From the NCBI GenBank assembly GCA_017625155.1, contig JAGALP010000003.1, positions 124,001 through 188,000 on the forward strand: 64,000 nt of DNA. Direction: 5' to 3'. The position numbers and the translations under genes were made by a program. Source of the stretch: Paludibacteraceae bacterium. Lineage in GTDB: Bacteria; Bacteroidota; Bacteroidia; Bacteroidales; Paludibacteraceae. Positions 54,319 through 64,000 of this stretch are shown here, piece by piece. The notes under the pieces were generated by a model. It was not told where the DNA came from and searched no databases. It worked only from the letters and a program-made list of their open reading frames with translations. The first letter of the stretch is position 1. Every line of letters starts with the position of its first letter.

Positions 54319-54349
54319 TTGCACACTTGCAAATTTTATTGTAACTTTG
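54319..54349 (+). promoter_or_regulatory. Promoter of the ubiquitin-domain protein
   Basis: TAACTTTG at 54342-54349, with TTGC-ACACTT-GCAA at 54319-54332 starting 23 nt upstream. Transcription would begin near 54354, about 270 nt before the ATG. Confidence 0.75.
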
Positions 54350-54414
54350 CAGTCGATTAGGTAAAGTGTTACTTATCACACTATGTAAACATATATAGCG
54401 TTATAAGCCCAAAC

Positions 54415-54585
54415 TTGATTTTCTGAAACCTCGACACTTTTAGAAATCATTAATCATTCAAGTACGGTTTATGCACGCTCGCGTTTCCAGCGTGAGTTTT
54501 CAGTGCGTAGATTTGAATGATTAAGGTAGTCGAGAACCTCAGAAAATCAAATTGAAGCGAACGAAGGCACACGCTTTTATTTTTA
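54415..54585 (+). promoter_or_regulatory. Long structured 5' leader, possible cis-regulatory RNA
   Basis: Nested perfect helices: TTGATTTTCTGA 54415-54426 with TCAGAAAATCAA 54539-54550; CTCGAC 54430-54435 with GTCGAG 54529-54534; TTAATCATTCAA 54450-54461 with TTGAATGATTAA 54513-54524; CACGCT 54474-54479 with AGCGTG 54489-54494. After it comes AAGCG/CGCTT (54555-54576) and TTTTATTTTT, a terminator-like hairpin ahead of the ORF. I do not recognise a riboswitch class. Confidence 0.75.
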
Positions 54586-54621
54586 GAAACGAAATATAAT
54601 TAATCATAAAAATCTTTGAGT

Positions 54622-57600
54622 ATGAAAAAACTATTACTCCTTATGTCGGCAGTCATGATCACGCTCTCCTTGTCGGCGATGCAAATCTTCGTTAAGATGC
54701 CTGATGGTAGGCACGTTACCTTAGAAGTAGAACCTACAGATCGAATTGAAGACGTAAAGGCTCAGATTCTTGATAAAGAGGGAACCTTGCCTGTGTATTA
54801 TCAACTCATTTATGCAGGTAAATGTTTGGAAGATGGCAATACCTTGCAGGATTATTCTGTTCAAAAAGATGCCACCTTATATCTTTATAATATAGGTCTT
54901 TTCTCCGTCAGTGCGGACAAGCAAGTCGTTTTCTCTCCAGGCAATTTGCAATACCATCCAGCAATGAACGAATGGCGTTTTGCTGAGAATCAAACCGACT
55001 ATATTGGTGATGCCAATAGAAATATCTCCGCTGATTACGATGGTTGGATAGACCTCTTTGGTTGGGGAACAGGTGATGCGCCAACTAAATCCAGTACTTC
55101 ATATAGCGACTATTCTACTTTCGTTGATTGGGGTACAAACCAAATCGGTGCTGATGCTCCTAATACATGGCGCACATTGACATCTGACGAATGGGTATAT
55201 TTGTTTGATACTCGCACAGATGCCAGTTCTTTGTATGGTATTGCTCAAGTTAGTGGAGTGAATGGTTTGGTAGTATTACCTGATGATTGGACAGTTCCTG
55301 CGGGAATATCTTTTAAGTCTGGTTTTCATTCTGACTATGTAGGGGATTATTCTGTATATCAATCGTTTACTGATGAAAAGTGGCAAACAATGGAGCAGGC
55401 TGGTGCGGTGTTCCTTCCTACGGCTGGTCAACGCCATGGTACGGATGTGTATGATGTTGGCTACAACGGAGACTACTGGTCTGATACAAAGCGCAATGAT
55501 ATTTGCGCATACCGCATGAACTTCTGTTCCCGTTACCTTGATTCGCAAATCGATAACATGTATAACTATGGTTATTCCGTCCGCCTTGTGAAGGACACAG
55601 ATACTCCATCCACTCCAGAAGAGCCTGAGAATCCTGAAGAACCTGAAACTCCAGTAGATCCAGAAACTCCAAAAGCTAACTACGGGGAGAACTTACTTAC
55701 AAATCCATCTTGCGATGAATATAATTCCAATGGTTGGAACACAACTGGCAATTGGGCTACTGTAAATGGTTTTTGGCATGGCTCTCATATGAATTGTACT
55801 GCAGAACAAACGGTGAATCTATTAGCCAAAGGCTTCACTGCTGACGAGTTGGATGCTCAACCATATTTATACGTTAGTGGACGTACATTCAGTGACCTCG
55901 GAGTAGGGCAAGACAGATACGAAACAGGTCATACACGAATGTTTGTATATTGTTATGGTGCTAATGGTGCAGAGTTAAAAAATATTGAATTGCAAGATGT
56001 ATCTTACACCTCTGATGGTTCTCAAAAATACCATTATGAATGGGACACCTATGCTGCTCAATGTCCACTACCTGTAGGTACACGCAGCGTTAAGTTCTAT
56101 TTCGAAGGTAAGGATTGCTTGTTCTGGGGAGGTAACTATGGTCCTAAATTTGATGACCTATGGCTCAGCTTAAACAAAGAAAAAGATGAAACACAATACA
56201 AACTATCTATCGAAACCAACATTAATGATGCAATCAAGGAGCAAGTTGCTACCTATGCCGTAAGCGATACTGTACGTATATCGGTATCTTTTGACAAACG
56301 TTTTACATTGAAGTCTATCTCCGTGAAGAGTGCATTGGGTGTTCCAACTACCATGATCAATGATACCACATTCCTAATGCCATCTCACGACATGGTGGTT
56401 ACAACTGAATATATTCGCTCTAAAGAAATAGGACGAGTAGAAGGACTATTCTCTATCGGCGAAGGCAAACAGGTCTATTTCTCTCAAGGTAATCTTCGCT
56501 ACCAACAATCCACCAAGACTTGGTCATTTGCTGAAAAGCAATATGATGTAATTGGTAATGCCAATGTGCAAGATGGAGCATTAGCGGATAATATTGATTT
56601 ATTTGGCTGGAGTTCCTATTATTATGCTTGTCCTTGGGGTATCGGCACTTCAGAGGATAGATACGATTATGAAGGCGAACTCCGTGATTGGGGACAAAAT
56701 GCCATATACAATGGTGGAAATATGGCAAATGCATGGCGTACTATGACGCTTGGCGAAGTGGAATATATGCTTCAAACGCGCCCAAATGCAGAGAATAGAA
56801 AAGGAGGAGCACGTATTGAAGTATCTTCTGGAGTATATGTAGATGGCGTGGTATTGTTACCTGACAATTGGGAGGAAACATCTGTTTCCTTTACAACAGG
56901 TTTTCCCGCAGAAGTGGCTAATGTTTATACAAGTGCAGAATGGAGTGTTCTTGAAGGCAATGGAGCTGTATTTCTACCTGTTGCTGGCATGCGAGTTGGA
57001 ACTGCAATGTCAGGTGAAGGAGTTTATTGGATAAATACACTTGTATATGCACCAAATGGTAATATCAATGGACGATATTTAGGAGTATCCGCAAATGGTC
57101 ATTCTATTGGTAATTTCAAACCGTCAAGAGCAATTGCTGTTCGATTAGTAAAGGATTTAGTTCCTGAATATCGCGTATCAGTTGTTGCTAATGATAACAC
57201 TATGGGTGCAGTTTACGGTAATGAAACATATGACATAAATGACAAAGCAAAAATAGGTGCTAATCCAAATGAATGGTATAAATTTGTTCAGTGGAGCGAT
57301 GGAAATACAGACAATCCACGCATTGTTACTGTTACAAGTGATGTAACCTATACGGCAGAATTTGCACCAATCCCCACCCAACATGTCTTAGTAGATGGAA
57401 TCTATTACAATTTCGATGTAGAGAATAAAACTGCTACTGTTACGAATAATGGCTCTGATGAGCCTTGGAATAATCCATCCTATACGGGAGATGTTGTTAT
57501 TCCTGCTTCCGTAGAGTATGAGGGATATACTTTCAATGTTGTTGCAATCGGAGAGAGCGCGTTTAATATGTGTTGGGAGGTAACATCTGTTATCATTCCT

Positions 57601-58722
57601 GAAGGTGTGGTACGTATAGAAACAGAAGCTTTTGCAGAGTGTGAATTTAATAGCATTACATTGCCAACTTCCATCCAATCAATAGCTAGTTATGCGTTTA
57701 ATTATGGCATGATGCCAATAAATAACATCACATTGCTTTCGCCTACTCCTCCTACTATAGGTGATAGGGCATTTGGTTACACCTATTCTGAGTACGATGA
57801 AATGACCTGTACAATTCATATCCCATGTGGTACATTGGAAACATATCTTGCAGGAGAGGGGTGGGCACCATTGAGCACACAAGACGGCTTATATATTAAA
57901 GAACCAGATCCTGAAAATACATTAACCGTTGCTACCACCAACGAACAGCAAGGTGCAGCACGTATCGTACTAAGCAATGCGTGTGATGACGATAATGCTA
58001 TCATCGAAGCAGTGGCCAACTATGGCTATCATTTTGTACAATGGAATGATGGCAATACCGATAACCCTCGCAATATCGTAGTGACCGAGGATATTACTTA
58101 CACCGCAGAGTTCGCTGCTAATACATATACAGTATCTACCAAAGTCAACGATGATGCGATGGGTTATGTGTCAGGTGCTGGTCCATATCTCTACACAGCA
58201 GAAGCTACACTTACCGCTACAGCCAATCCATTCTATCGCTTTGTACAATGGTCAGATGGCATTACCGACAACCCTCGCGTAGTTATGGTAGAGAAGGATA
58301 GCCTGTTTACTGCTGAGTTCGAGATAGAAACCTTCAATGTGGTTGCTGCTTCTGGCGAACCAGACAGAGGACGTGTGAAAGTCATTCTTGTGGCAGAACC
58401 AATCGAAGGATTTGAGTTCTCGCATTGGAGTGATGATAACACTGACAACCCACGTGCTTTCTATCCTGATGGCAATCTTGAAGTATATGCATATTTCAAA
58501 ATAGCATCTAGCACTCCAACCAATGTGGAGAATACTCAAATCACTTCTGCCAAGGTCTATGGTGCAAATGGCACATTGCACGTAGAAGGTGCAGACACCA
58601 ATTACTACGTTTTGGATGCTTCTGGTAAATTGATTTACACGGGGCGTCAAGAAATGTTATCATTACCTCAGGGAATGTATCTTGTAACCATAGCAGGAGA
58701 AATCCAAAAGGTAGTATTATAA
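54622..58722 (+). CDS. Giant secreted protein with N-terminal ubiquitin domain
   Basis: A 1366-residue protein; ATG at 54622, signal peptide residues 1-19. Mature residues ~20-91 are a ubiquitin fold beginning MQIFVK, with about 43 of 70 positions identical to eukaryotic ubiquitin by hand count. Lys6, 27, 33, 48 and 63 and Ile44 equivalents are kept; the C-terminal RLRGG is absent. Then: an [17 protein letters not shown]-type domain (~92-325), a Pro/Glu linker, a jelly-roll-like domain (~354-518), an InlB-like repeat, a second FSV-type domain (~607-844), an InlB-like repeat, BspA-like leucine-rich repeats (~918-1090) and three more InlB-like repeats (to ~1293). It ends in a T9SS-type sorting domain (~1300-1366, ending KVVL). 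Probably surface-exposed. Confidence 0.88.
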   Translation: MKKLLLLMSAVMITLSLSAMQIFVKMPDGRHVTLEVEPTDRIEDVKAQILDKEGTLPVYYQLIYAGKCLEDGNTLQDYSVQKDATLYLYNIGLFSVSADKQVVFSPGNLQYHPAMNEWRFAENQTDYIGDANRNISADYDGWIDLFGWGTGDAPTKSSTSYSDYSTFVDWGTNQIGADAPNTWRTLTSDEWVYLFDTRTDASSLYGIAQVSGVNGLVVLPDDWTVPAGISFKSGFHSDYVGDYSVYQSFTDEKWQTMEQAGAVFLPTAGQRHGTDVYDVGYNGDYWSDTKRNDICAYRMNFCSRYLDSQIDNMYNYGYSVRLVKDTDTPSTPEEPENPEEPETPVDPETPKANYGENLLTNPSCDEYNSNGWNTTGNWATVNGFWHGSHMNCTAEQTVNLLAKGFTADELDAQPYLYVSGRTFSDLGVGQDRYETGHTRMFVYCYGANGAELKNIELQDVSYTSDGSQKYHYEWDTYAAQCPLPVGTRSVKFYFEGKDCLFWGGNYGPKFDDLWLSLNKEKDETQYKLSIETNINDAIKEQVATYAVSDTVRISVSFDKRFTLKSISVKSALGVPTTMINDTTFLMPSHDMVVTTEYIRSKEIGRVEGLFSIGEGKQVYFSQGNLRYQQSTKTWSFAEKQYDVIGNANVQDGALADNIDLFGWSSYYYACPWGIGTSEDRYDYEGELRDWGQNAIYNGGNMANAWRTMTLGEVEYMLQTRPNAENRKGGARIEVSSGVYVDGVVLLPDNWEETSVSFTTGFPAEVANVYTSAEWSVLEGNGAVFLPVAGMRVGTAMSGEGVYWINTLVYAPNGNINGRYLGVSANGHSIGNFKPSRAIAVRLVKDLVPEYRVSVVANDNTMGAVYGNETYDINDKAKIGANPNEWYKFVQWSDGNTDNPRIVTVTSDVTYTAEFAPIPTQHVLVDGIYYNFDVENKTATVTNNGSDEPWNNPSYTGDVVIPASVEYEGYTFNVVAIGESAFNMCWEVTSVIIPEGVVRIETEAFAECEFNSITLPTSIQSIASYAFNYGMMPINNITLLSPTPPTIGDRAFGYTYSEYDEMTCTIHIPCGTLETYLAGEGWAPLSTQDGLYIKEPDPENTLTVATTNEQQGAARIVLSNACDDDNAIIEAVANYGYHFVQWNDGNTDNPRNIVVTEDITYTAEFAANTYTVSTKVNDDAMGYVSGAGPYLYTAEATLTATANPFYRFVQWSDGITDNPRVVMVEKDSLFTAEFEIETFNVVAASGEPDRGRVKVILVAEPIEGFEFSHWSDDNTDNPRAFYPDGNLEVYAYFKIASSTPTNVENTQITSAKVYGANGTLHVEGADTNYYVLDASGKLIYTGRQEMLSLPQGMYLVTIAGEIQKVVL

Positions 58723-58752
58723 TACAAATACAGACCAACTATAAAACCAACT

Positions 58753-58797
58753 AACAATCCGCATAACCGAACAATCAAGTCGGTTATGCGGATTGTT
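58753..58797. terminator. Terminator after the ubiquitin-domain gene
   Basis: A perfect 18-bp stem (58753-58770 with 58780-58797) and a 9-nt loop between convergent genes. Confidence 0.88.
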
Positions 58798-58868
58798 TGC
58801 TTATGTTGAATATCTTGGAAAAACTATGGCACCCTAATTTGCTGTACGCCTATTCCCCAAAAGATATG

Positions 58869-60047
58869 CTAATACACAAAACCAAACATCCACAAAGGAA
58901 TAGAGTTTTGGTAAACATATTCAGTGTCATCTTTAATGACATACCCCTGATTGATAGGCAGTGTGGCAAGCTGCTTTTTGGTTTTATTCTTACCTCCTAT
59001 CTCAAAAGTCAATCCGTCCACTTCAAAATCGGAAATAGGCGAGGAGGAAACAAAATGTCCCACGCGAAGCCATGCAAAGAAGATTGTTTCACGAATAGTG
59101 CCAATATCTGGGGTGGTATCTGACAAGACGTATGCCTCATTGGGATTATGCAAATATACCTTTTCTATCTTTTCGAGCAATTTAATGCCTGATGCCTTTT
59201 CTCGTAACACACCTATCAATCCCGCCTTCTCTAGAAAGAGCATGTATCTAGGTAGTGTATTTCGAGAGATTTCCAAATCACGCTCTAATTTAGCATAATT
59301 AGGTTTAAAAGGCACACTTTGTGCCAATACATAGAGCAATTTCTTCAGTTTCTGTACCGATGCTACTTCCATTTCGGCAAACTTAGGTATATCATCTTCT
59401 ACCACCTGCTTGATGATACCATTCAAGCGCATTGCGTAGTTATCCTCTTGGAAGAATGGAAAATATCCTTCACGCAAATATTGTGTGAATAATTGCAATG
59501 GACGCGCCTTATCGTATGGAAAGTCCACCGAACCAGCCAGAATATCCTCTAATGAATAACGTGGCAAATTCCAACCTTGAGATATATTCAGATATTCACG
59601 GAAACTAAGCCCAGGCAATGTATATTCTACCTTTCTTCGGCTCAAATCAGCCCCTCCTTTTTCTAAATCCAAAATAGAAGAACCACTATACACCACTTTC
59701 AAGTCTGGCATCATATCATAGATATTCTTTATCTCCGTTGACCAGCCGTGGTATTTGTGTATCTCATCAATATAGAGGTGTTTACCGCCCTGCAACATAA
59801 ATTGCCGAGCTAAATCCACTAAGCGATGCGTAGTGAAATAAAAATCGTCAGCCATCACATATAGCGTCTGCGGTGTATTGTCATACAGGCGAATGTGCTG
59901 CAAAATCATTGTGGTTTTACCAGTACCTCGTGAACCTAATATGGCAACTAAACGACTATTCCAATCTATCTCATCATGTTTGTCACGAACAAAGGCAATA
60001 CTCACTCTGTTGATTAGTTCTCGGGATGTTGCAAATAAATTTTCCAT
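58869..60047 (-). CDS. AAA ATPase of the AAA_14/DUF4143 type
   Basis: A 392-residue ATPase with P-loop GSRGTGKTTM near residue 34, Walker B HLYIDEIHKYHGW and YSGSS sensor, followed by a C-terminal DUF4143-type winged-helix and nuclease-like region (NKTKKQLATLPINQGYVIKDD). Such proteins are common in Bacteroidetes and archaea; the function is unknown. The start is set at 60047 because the minus-strand promoter TACCTTTG (60078-60071) lies downstream of other in-frame codons. Single-gene unit. Confidence 0.85.
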   Translation of the reverse strand: MENLFATSRELINRVSIAFVRDKHDEIDWNSRLVAILGSRGTGKTTMILQHIRLYDNTPQTLYVMADDFYFTTHRLVDLARQFMLQGGKHLYIDEIHKYHGWSTEIKNIYDMMPDLKVVYSGSSILDLEKGGADLSRRKVEYTLPGLSFREYLNISQGWNLPRYSLEDILAGSVDFPYDKARPLQLFTQYLREGYFPFFQEDNYAMRLNGIIKQVVEDDIPKFAEMEVASVQKLKKLLYVLAQSVPFKPNYAKLERDLEISRNTLPRYMLFLEKAGLIGVLREKASGIKLLEKIEKVYLHNPNEAYVLSDTTPDIGTIRETIFFAWLRVGHFVSSSPISDFEVDGLTFEIGGKNKTKKQLATLPINQGYVIKDDTEYVYQNSIPLWMFGFVY

Positions 60048-60070
60048 ATCTGTAGTAGTAAAAATCGCTG

Positions 60071-60101
60071 CAAAGGTACATAAAAAAAATAAATTGCACA
60101 A
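60071..60101 (-). promoter_or_regulatory. Promoter of the AAA_14 ATPase gene
   Basis: TACCTTTG on the minus strand at 60078-60071 with TTG starting 23 nt upstream. Confidence 0.7.
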
Positions 60102-60223
60102 TAGGCGATGCACTTTTTTGACAAAAATGCATCATTAACCGTGCATTTTTCTTCTATTAAGTGACTCATTTCGCGGGGGGGGCTACAGCCGTAGCGAATT
60201 TTTGTAACAAACTTGCCAATAAA

Positions 60224-60251
60224 AATAAGCGAGGGATGACCCTCGCTTATT
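60224..60251 (-). terminator. Terminator after tdk
   Basis: A perfect 12-bp stem AATAAGCGAGGG/CCCTCGCTTATT with a 4-nt loop and T-rich sequence on the minus-strand exit side. A G8 run inside a smaller hairpin lies next to it at 60169-60198. Confidence 0.85.
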
Positions 60252-60282
60252 CTATGCTTATAGGTTGCTTATCCTATGCTGA

Positions 60283-60879
60283 TTAGTTATCTGCTTTCTC
60301 TGCTGCCAACGCCTTCTCGTAGCAAGCACGGCACAGTGGCTCATAACTCTCTGTCTCACCAAGCAACACGCGCTTGTCGCTGCTGACAGTACGGTGGCTC
60401 ACATACGCTAAGTCACCACAATGTACGCAGATAGCGTGGGTCTTATAGACATCATCTGCAATAGCCATCAACGCTGGCATTGGTCCAAAAGGCACACCCT
60501 TGAAGTCCATATCCAAGCCCGCACATATCACACGAATACCGCGGCGAGCCAACTCGTTGGCTACTTCCACAATACCCATATCAAAGAATTGTGCCTCATC
60601 GATACCCACTACATCCACATCGTTCGCCATCAGCAGGATATTCTGGCTGCTATCCACAGGTGTGGACTGAATAGCATTGCGGTCGTGACTGACTACTTCA
60701 GCTTCGCTATAGCGCACGTCTATTGCGGGCTTAAAGATTTCTACTTTCAGTTTGGCAAACTGCGCGCGTTTCATACGGCGGATAAGTTCTTCGGTCTTTC
60801 CCGAGAACATACTTCCGCAAACTACTTCAATACTGCCTCGACGCAGACGAGGACCTTTGGTATCTAATTCACTAAACAT
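60283..60879 (-). CDS. tdk: Thymidine kinase
   Basis: A 198-residue type II thymidine kinase: P-loop [20 protein letters not shown], the lasso region and four zinc-ligand cysteines (CVHCGD, CRAC). It phosphorylates thymidine for salvage. The ATG at 60879 is preferred over an in-frame TTG at 60909 inside recJ. It starts 11 nt after the recJ stop, so the order on the minus strand is recJ-tdk. Confidence 0.95.
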   Translation of the reverse strand: MFSELDTKGPRLRRGSIEVVCGSMFSGKTEELIRRMKRAQFAKLKVEIFKPAIDVRYSEAEVVSHDRNAIQSTPVDSSQNILLMANDVDVVGIDEAQFFDMGIVEVANELARRGIRVICAGLDMDFKGVPFGPMPALMAIADDVYKTHAICVHCGDLAYVSHRTVSSDKRVLLGETESYEPLCRACYEKALAAEKADN

Positions 60880-60889
60880 GGTTATTATT

Positions 60890-62800
60890 TTAATGGCTAT
60901 CCGATTCAAGTGATGGCACGATATCCTGTACCATCATTTGAATACTCGTATAATGATTAAATGTATTTTCATTCAGTTCATAGCAAATATCCACAGCGTT
61001 GCCGTTTTGGATATACTCTGCCATATCGGCGCGCCCGAAGGCGATGCCCGTGATTGCATTCACGCGGTCGGTTACATCTAATCGCAAATGCTCACGCTCT
61101 TTGCCCACAGCACGCGTATCGCGGTGGTTAATCAGTCGGCGCGACACGAACAACGGACGCGGATTACCTGGACCAAAGGGCTCTAAGTGACGCAATACAT
61201 TGTAGAACGATTTGGTAATATCGCCCAGTTGTAACTCTGCCTCAATATCCAATGTCGGTTGCAACTGATTAGGTTGTATATGCGCTGCCACATACGCCTC
61301 AAAACGTTCGCGGAACGCAGGCAAGTCGTCTATATGCATACTCAGTCCAGCCGCATATTTATGTCCGCCAAAGTTAGTGAGCAAGTTATGGCACGAATCA
61401 ATAGCAGCATAGATATCAAACCCACCTACCGAACGCGCCGAGCCCGAAATGATACCATCTTCGCCTGCCGTCAGCACGATAGTCGGACGGTAATACGTTT
61501 CCGTCAAACGCGAAGCTACAATGCCCACCACACCTTTATGCCAATGGGGTGCATACACTACTGTCGAACGGCGGTTGGCATAGGTAGGATCATCTTGCAA
61601 CTGCTGCAATGCCTCTTTCGTTGTCTCCGTATCGCAGTCGCGACGGTCCTCGTTGTGATGATTCACCTCTTCGGCTTGCTCATGAGCAAAATCAGGGTCA
61701 TTGGTCAGCAGCAATTCCACGGCAGCGCGCCCCGACTTCATACGCCCACACGCATTGATGCGTGGACCAATCTTATATACTAACTCATTGATTGTTATCT
61801 TCTTTGCCTCAATACCTGCCACTTGCATGATTGCCGACAAACCTGTGAACGGTTGGGTATTGAGTTGTTTGATACCATAGTGCGCCAATATACGGTTCTC
61901 CCCTGTGATAGGCACTATGTCAGATGCTATCGACATCGCCAATAGCTGCATGAGAGGCAGGAGATGGGACGCTGCACTCTTGGATATTGTACCATTATCC
62001 ATTAGGTGCTCTGCACCGTCCATTAGTTCGCCTTGCGAGCGTCCATTATCCACCAAATACTTTTGCGTGTATGCTTGTGCGAGTTTAAAACCGACACCAC
62101 AACCTGAGAGATCTTTGTAAGGGTATGGGCAATCGTGGCGTTTCATGTTCAGCACTGCCACTGCATCGGGCAACTCATCGCCAGGAGTATGGTGATCGCA
62201 GACAATTACGTCAATGCCTTTGCTCTTAGCGTATGCCACTTTCTCCACCGCCTTGATACCGCAGTCTAGCGTGATAATCAATCCACACCCTTGCTCCGCA
62301 GCATAGTCTATACCCTGTGTAGATACACCATAACCCTCAGTATATCTGTCAGGAATGTAATAATCTATATAGGACGCCGTTCCGCCTATTGGGTATTGGA
62401 CGCCCTCTGGGCTATTGGATATTGGCCCATTATCCATTAGCTCGCTTTGCGAGTGTCCCATAGCGGCTCCGCTGCGTCCTATACCCTCCAAAAATCGATG
62501 CATTAGCGCCACGGCAGTCGTGCCATCCACGTCGTAATCGCCATAGATAAGAATCTTCTCGCCTTGGGTGATAGCTTGGTGCAAACGTTCTACGGCTTTG
62601 TCCATATCCTTCATGAGGAAAGGGTCATGCAGTTTGTCCAATGACGGACGCACGAACGCACGTGCCTCGTCAGCTGTCTGTATGCCACGCACCACCAACA
62701 TACGTGCTGCTGCAGAACTGATATTCAGCTCTTTCTCCAACTGCTGTTGCACCTCTTGCTCCACCGCAGTCAAACATCGTATGTTCCAGTTATAATTCAT
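60890..62800 (-). CDS. recJ: RecJ, single-stranded-DNA exonuclease, with two inserts
   Basis: A 636-residue DHH-family 5'-3' exonuclease acting in recombination and mismatch repair. Motif [13 protein letters not shown] is at 88-99 and the DHH at 202-204 in VCDHHTPG. Two stretches do not belong to the family: residues ~105-143 ([19 protein letters not shown]...) between motif I and [10 protein letters not shown], and ~249-279 ([18 protein letters not shown]...) before the SIASDIVP segment. Both are encoded by hairpin repeat units and share the words SQ-x-ELMD-x-G. Without them the length would match the usual ~570. The frame stays open, so the enzyme is probably active. Confidence 0.93.
   Translation of the reverse strand: MNYNWNIRCLTAVEQEVQQQLEKELNISSAAARMLVVRGIQTADEARAFVRPSLDKLHDPFLMKDMDKAVERLHQAITQGEKILIYGDYDVDGTTAVALMHRFLEGIGRSGAAMGHSQSELMDNGPISNSPEGVQYPIGGTASYIDYYIPDRYTEGYGVSTQGIDYAAEQGCGLIITLDCGIKAVEKVAYAKSKGIDVIVCDHHTPGDELPDAVAVLNMKRHDCPYPYKDLSGCGVGFKLAQAYTQKYLVDNGRSQGELMDGAEHLMDNGTISKSAASHLLPLMQLLAMSIASDIVPITGENRILAHYGIKQLNTQPFTGLSAIMQVAGIEAKKITINELVYKIGPRINACGRMKSGRAAVELLLTNDPDFAHEQAEEVNHHNEDRRDCDTETTKEALQQLQDDPTYANRRSTVVYAPHWHKGVVGIVASRLTETYYRPTIVLTAGEDGIISGSARSVGGFDIYAAIDSCHNLLTNFGGHKYAAGLSMHIDDLPAFRERFEAYVAAHIQPNQLQPTLDIEAELQLGDITKSFYNVLRHLEPFGPGNPRPLFVSRRLINHRDTRAVGKEREHLRLDVTDRVNAITGIAFGRADMAEYIQNGNAVDICYELNENTFNHYTSIQMMVQDIVPSLESDSH
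61994..62044. repeat. Hairpin repeat units inside recJ, second insert (two units)
   Basis: ATTA-[GGTGC TCT GCACC]-GTCC and ATTA-[GTTCGC CTT GCGAGC]-GTCC (one G-T pair in the second). The unit boundaries coincide with the extra residues in RecJ. Confidence 0.75.
62372..62480. repeat. Hairpin repeat units inside recJ, first insert (four units)
   Basis: Two units in reverse orientation (62372-62390: rc AATA-[GGCG GAA CGGC]-GTCC; 62398-62416: rc AATA-[GCCC AGA GGGC]-GTCC) followed by two forward units (ATTA-[GCTCGC TTT GCGAGT]-GTCC at 62437-62458 and ATA-[GCGG CTC CGCT]-GCGTCC at 62461-62479). Confidence 0.75.
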
Positions 62801-62825
62801 TTTAATTCTTATTTCGCCTAACGAC

Positions 62826-63629
62826 TCAAACGATTATCTCAAAACTATCCACATCCTTCCAAAGTGGTAACACCTCGCGGAAATGGTGTAGCGCGTCAAT
62901 ATCAAAATCAGCAATCTTAGTGCCTTTCTCATTATCAGCGAACGATACAATCGGCTGCAAACGTGTATCATATGCCACCGAATGGCCGTTGTAATTGAGT
63001 TCATTGTCGTCTGTACCCACCATGTTCACGGCAGCAATATAGCACTGGTTCTCCGTAGCACGAGCAGCCACCAAAGCATCCCAATACTGCACACGCACCT
63101 CTGGCCAGTTTGCCACCACCAGAATCACATCATAATCGCTGCCCGACCGATTACGCGCCCAAGCAGGGAAACGCAAATCGTAGCAAACGAGCAATAGGAA
63201 TTTCACACCCTTATACTCAAAGATATGCCTTTTCTGAGCAGGTTGGAAGAACAAATCTTCTCCGCCGTGAGCATACAAATGGCGTTTGTCCTGAATCTCT
63301 ATCTCCGCATGTGGCTTAATCATAAAACCGCGATTGCGGAGCTTCGTTCGGGTATCGGGAATCGGGCATCGGGGATCGGGCAAACAAATAAACGAACTCA
63401 CAATCGCTACACCACTCTTATCCGCTACTGCTTGCAGGCGGCGGATAATCTCGCCGTCCATCGTTTCTGCCAATTCGGGATGATCCGTGCAAAAGCCCGT
63501 AGCAAACATCTCTGGTAATACCGCCACATCGGCTTTGCCAGCCAATGCAGCGATATGTTCTTCCGCCATGCGCAGATTCGTTTCCTTGTCTGCCCAAGCG
63601 ATGGAGTATTGCAGCAGTGCTACTCTCAT
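62826..63629 (-). CDS. Carbon-nitrogen hydrolase (omega-amidase/YafV-like)
   Basis: A 267-residue nitrilase-superfamily amidase. The catalytic triad is Glu in LPEMFATGF, Lys in DKRHLYAHGGE and Cys in LVCYDLRFPAWARN. The closest type by motif is omega-amidase, which clears alpha-ketoglutaramate-like by-products. Residues ~84-95 (LPDPRCPIPDTR) are an expansion encoded by four 7-bp ATCGGGN units (63354-63381), located just before the conserved NRGFMI. It lies 25 nt upstream of recJ on the same strand. Confidence 0.9.
   Translation of the reverse strand: MRVALLQYSIAWADKETNLRMAEEHIAALAGKADVAVLPEMFATGFCTDHPELAETMDGEIIRRLQAVADKSGVAIVSSFICLPDPRCPIPDTRTKLRNRGFMIKPHAEIEIQDKRHLYAHGGEDLFFQPAQKRHIFEYKGVKFLLLVCYDLRFPAWARNRSGSDYDVILVVANWPEVRVQYWDALVAARATENQCYIAAVNMVGTDDNELNYNGHSVAYDTRLQPIVSFADNEKGTKIADFDIDALHHFREVLPLWKDVDSFEIIV
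63354..63381. repeat. Four 7-bp tandem units inside the amidase gene
   Basis: ATCGGGA, ATCGGGC, ATCGGGG, ATCGGGC: exactly 28 bp in the coding region. Same period and copy number as the tract in priA. Confidence 0.85.
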
Positions 63630-63640
63630 TAGGCAATTGG

Positions 63641-64000
63641 CTATTTCTTCTTGGCTGGCTCGCTAGCAGGCTTACCGATAGCCTCGCGCATAGTAGTATC
63701 CGCTTGGATATTTTGCATACGGTAGTAATCCATAATACCCAAATTACCATTGCGGAATGCATCTGCCATGGCTTGTGGTACAAGTGCCTCTGCCTCAATC
63801 ACTTTCGCACGTGCCTCTTGCGCCTTCGCCTTCATCTCTTGCTCATTAGCAATAGCCATAGCACGACGCTCCTCTGCCTTCGCTTGAGCGATGTTCTTGT
63901 CCGCTTGCGCTTGATCCATCTGCAATTGCGCACCGATGTTTTTACCTACATCAATGTCCGCAATATCAATACTCAAAATCTCGAACGCTGTACCTGCGTC
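63641..64000 (-). CDS. floA: FloA, flotillin-like protein (5' end cut by window)
   Basis: The C-terminal 119 codons of a flotillin-like SPFH protein run to the window edge. Visible are [45 protein letters not shown] and the Ala/Glu-rich helix, then [25 protein letters not shown]. FloA scaffolds membrane microdomains in bacteria lacking eukaryotic flotillins. It ends 11 nt before the amidase gene on the same strand. Confidence 0.9.
   Translation of the reverse strand, partial: DAGTAFEILSIDIADIDVGKNIGAQLQMDQAQADKNIAQAKAEERRAMAIANEQEMKAKAQEARAKVIEAEALVPQAMADAFRNGNLGIMDYYRMQNIQADTTMREAIGKPASEPAKKK

Noticed and set aside
60169-60198. G8 run flanked by TTCGC/GCGAA as a G-quadruplex or phase-variable switch
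   Set aside because: Only one G-tract and no coding region or promoter nearby; noted only as part of the terminator neighbourhood.

Overview
The window reads as one contiguous piece of chromosome from a member of the Bacteroidales (Bacteroidetes), probably a gut- or rumen-associated lineage. The evidence is the Bacteroidetes promoter signature (TTG about 23 nt ahead of TAnnTTTG, seen before at least a dozen transcription units), lipoprotein and type IX secretion (T9SS) features, and family-typical gene neighbourhoods: folP-cdaA-metG, a short GT5 protein with DUF4270 divergent from panC, and hpf-tRNAs-tuf-trnW-secE-nusG-rplKAJL-rpoBC. I cannot name a species from the sequence alone.

Layout. 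1-3.1 kb: clpX (cut by the window edge), clpP and sufB on the minus strand, then tRNA-Cys and tRNA-Leu. 3.1-5.7 kb: a serine hydrolase, a repeat-rich gap and an unknown lipoprotein. 5.9-13.5 kb: a TPR lipoprotein, mutL, a metallophosphatase, acpP-fabF, a winged-helix protein and asd. 13.5-17.3 kb: metG, cdaA, folP. 17.5-22 kb: a GldJ/GldK-like lipoprotein, gcvH, DUF4270, GT5. 22-26.7 kb: panC, pdxB, proS, phoH and a small membrane protein. 26.7-30.4 kb is an AT-rich accessory island: a ~350-nt structured RNA, a secreted protein, a VanZ-like protein, two tandem secreted six-cysteine proteins with a defensin-like cysteine pattern, and a MauE-thioredoxin fusion. 30.4-34.6 kb: a patatin remnant, recO, two deoxynucleoside kinases, xerC and hpf. 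34.7-48 kb: the tRNA/tuf/ribosomal protein/RNA polymerase block. 48.5-51.5 kb: a beta-barrel protein, a lipase-like lipoprotein and another lipoprotein. 51.5-53.9 kb: priA. 54.6-58.7 kb: a very large secreted protein whose mature part begins with a ubiquitin domain. 58.8-64 kb: a DUF4143 ATPase, tdk, recJ, a nitrilase-family amidase and floA (cut by the edge).

Three observations stand out. (1) A secreted, T9SS-type multidomain protein starts with a ubiquitin fold that looks eukaryotic and lacks the terminal GG; it is transcribed behind a long base-paired leader. (2) A family of short hairpin units (NTA-[G-stem-3 nt loop-stem-C/T]-GTCC) is scattered through gaps and also sits in frame inside recJ (twice) and priA, like the palindromic elements of Rickettsia. 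(3) Two adjacent secreted proteins have C-x16/17-C-x3-C-x8-C-x6/9-C-x-C, the cysteine spacing of CS-alpha-beta defensins, and lie beside a membrane thiol oxidoreductase that could fold them.

Most of the rest is housekeeping. No rRNA, CRISPR array, transposase or prophage was seen.
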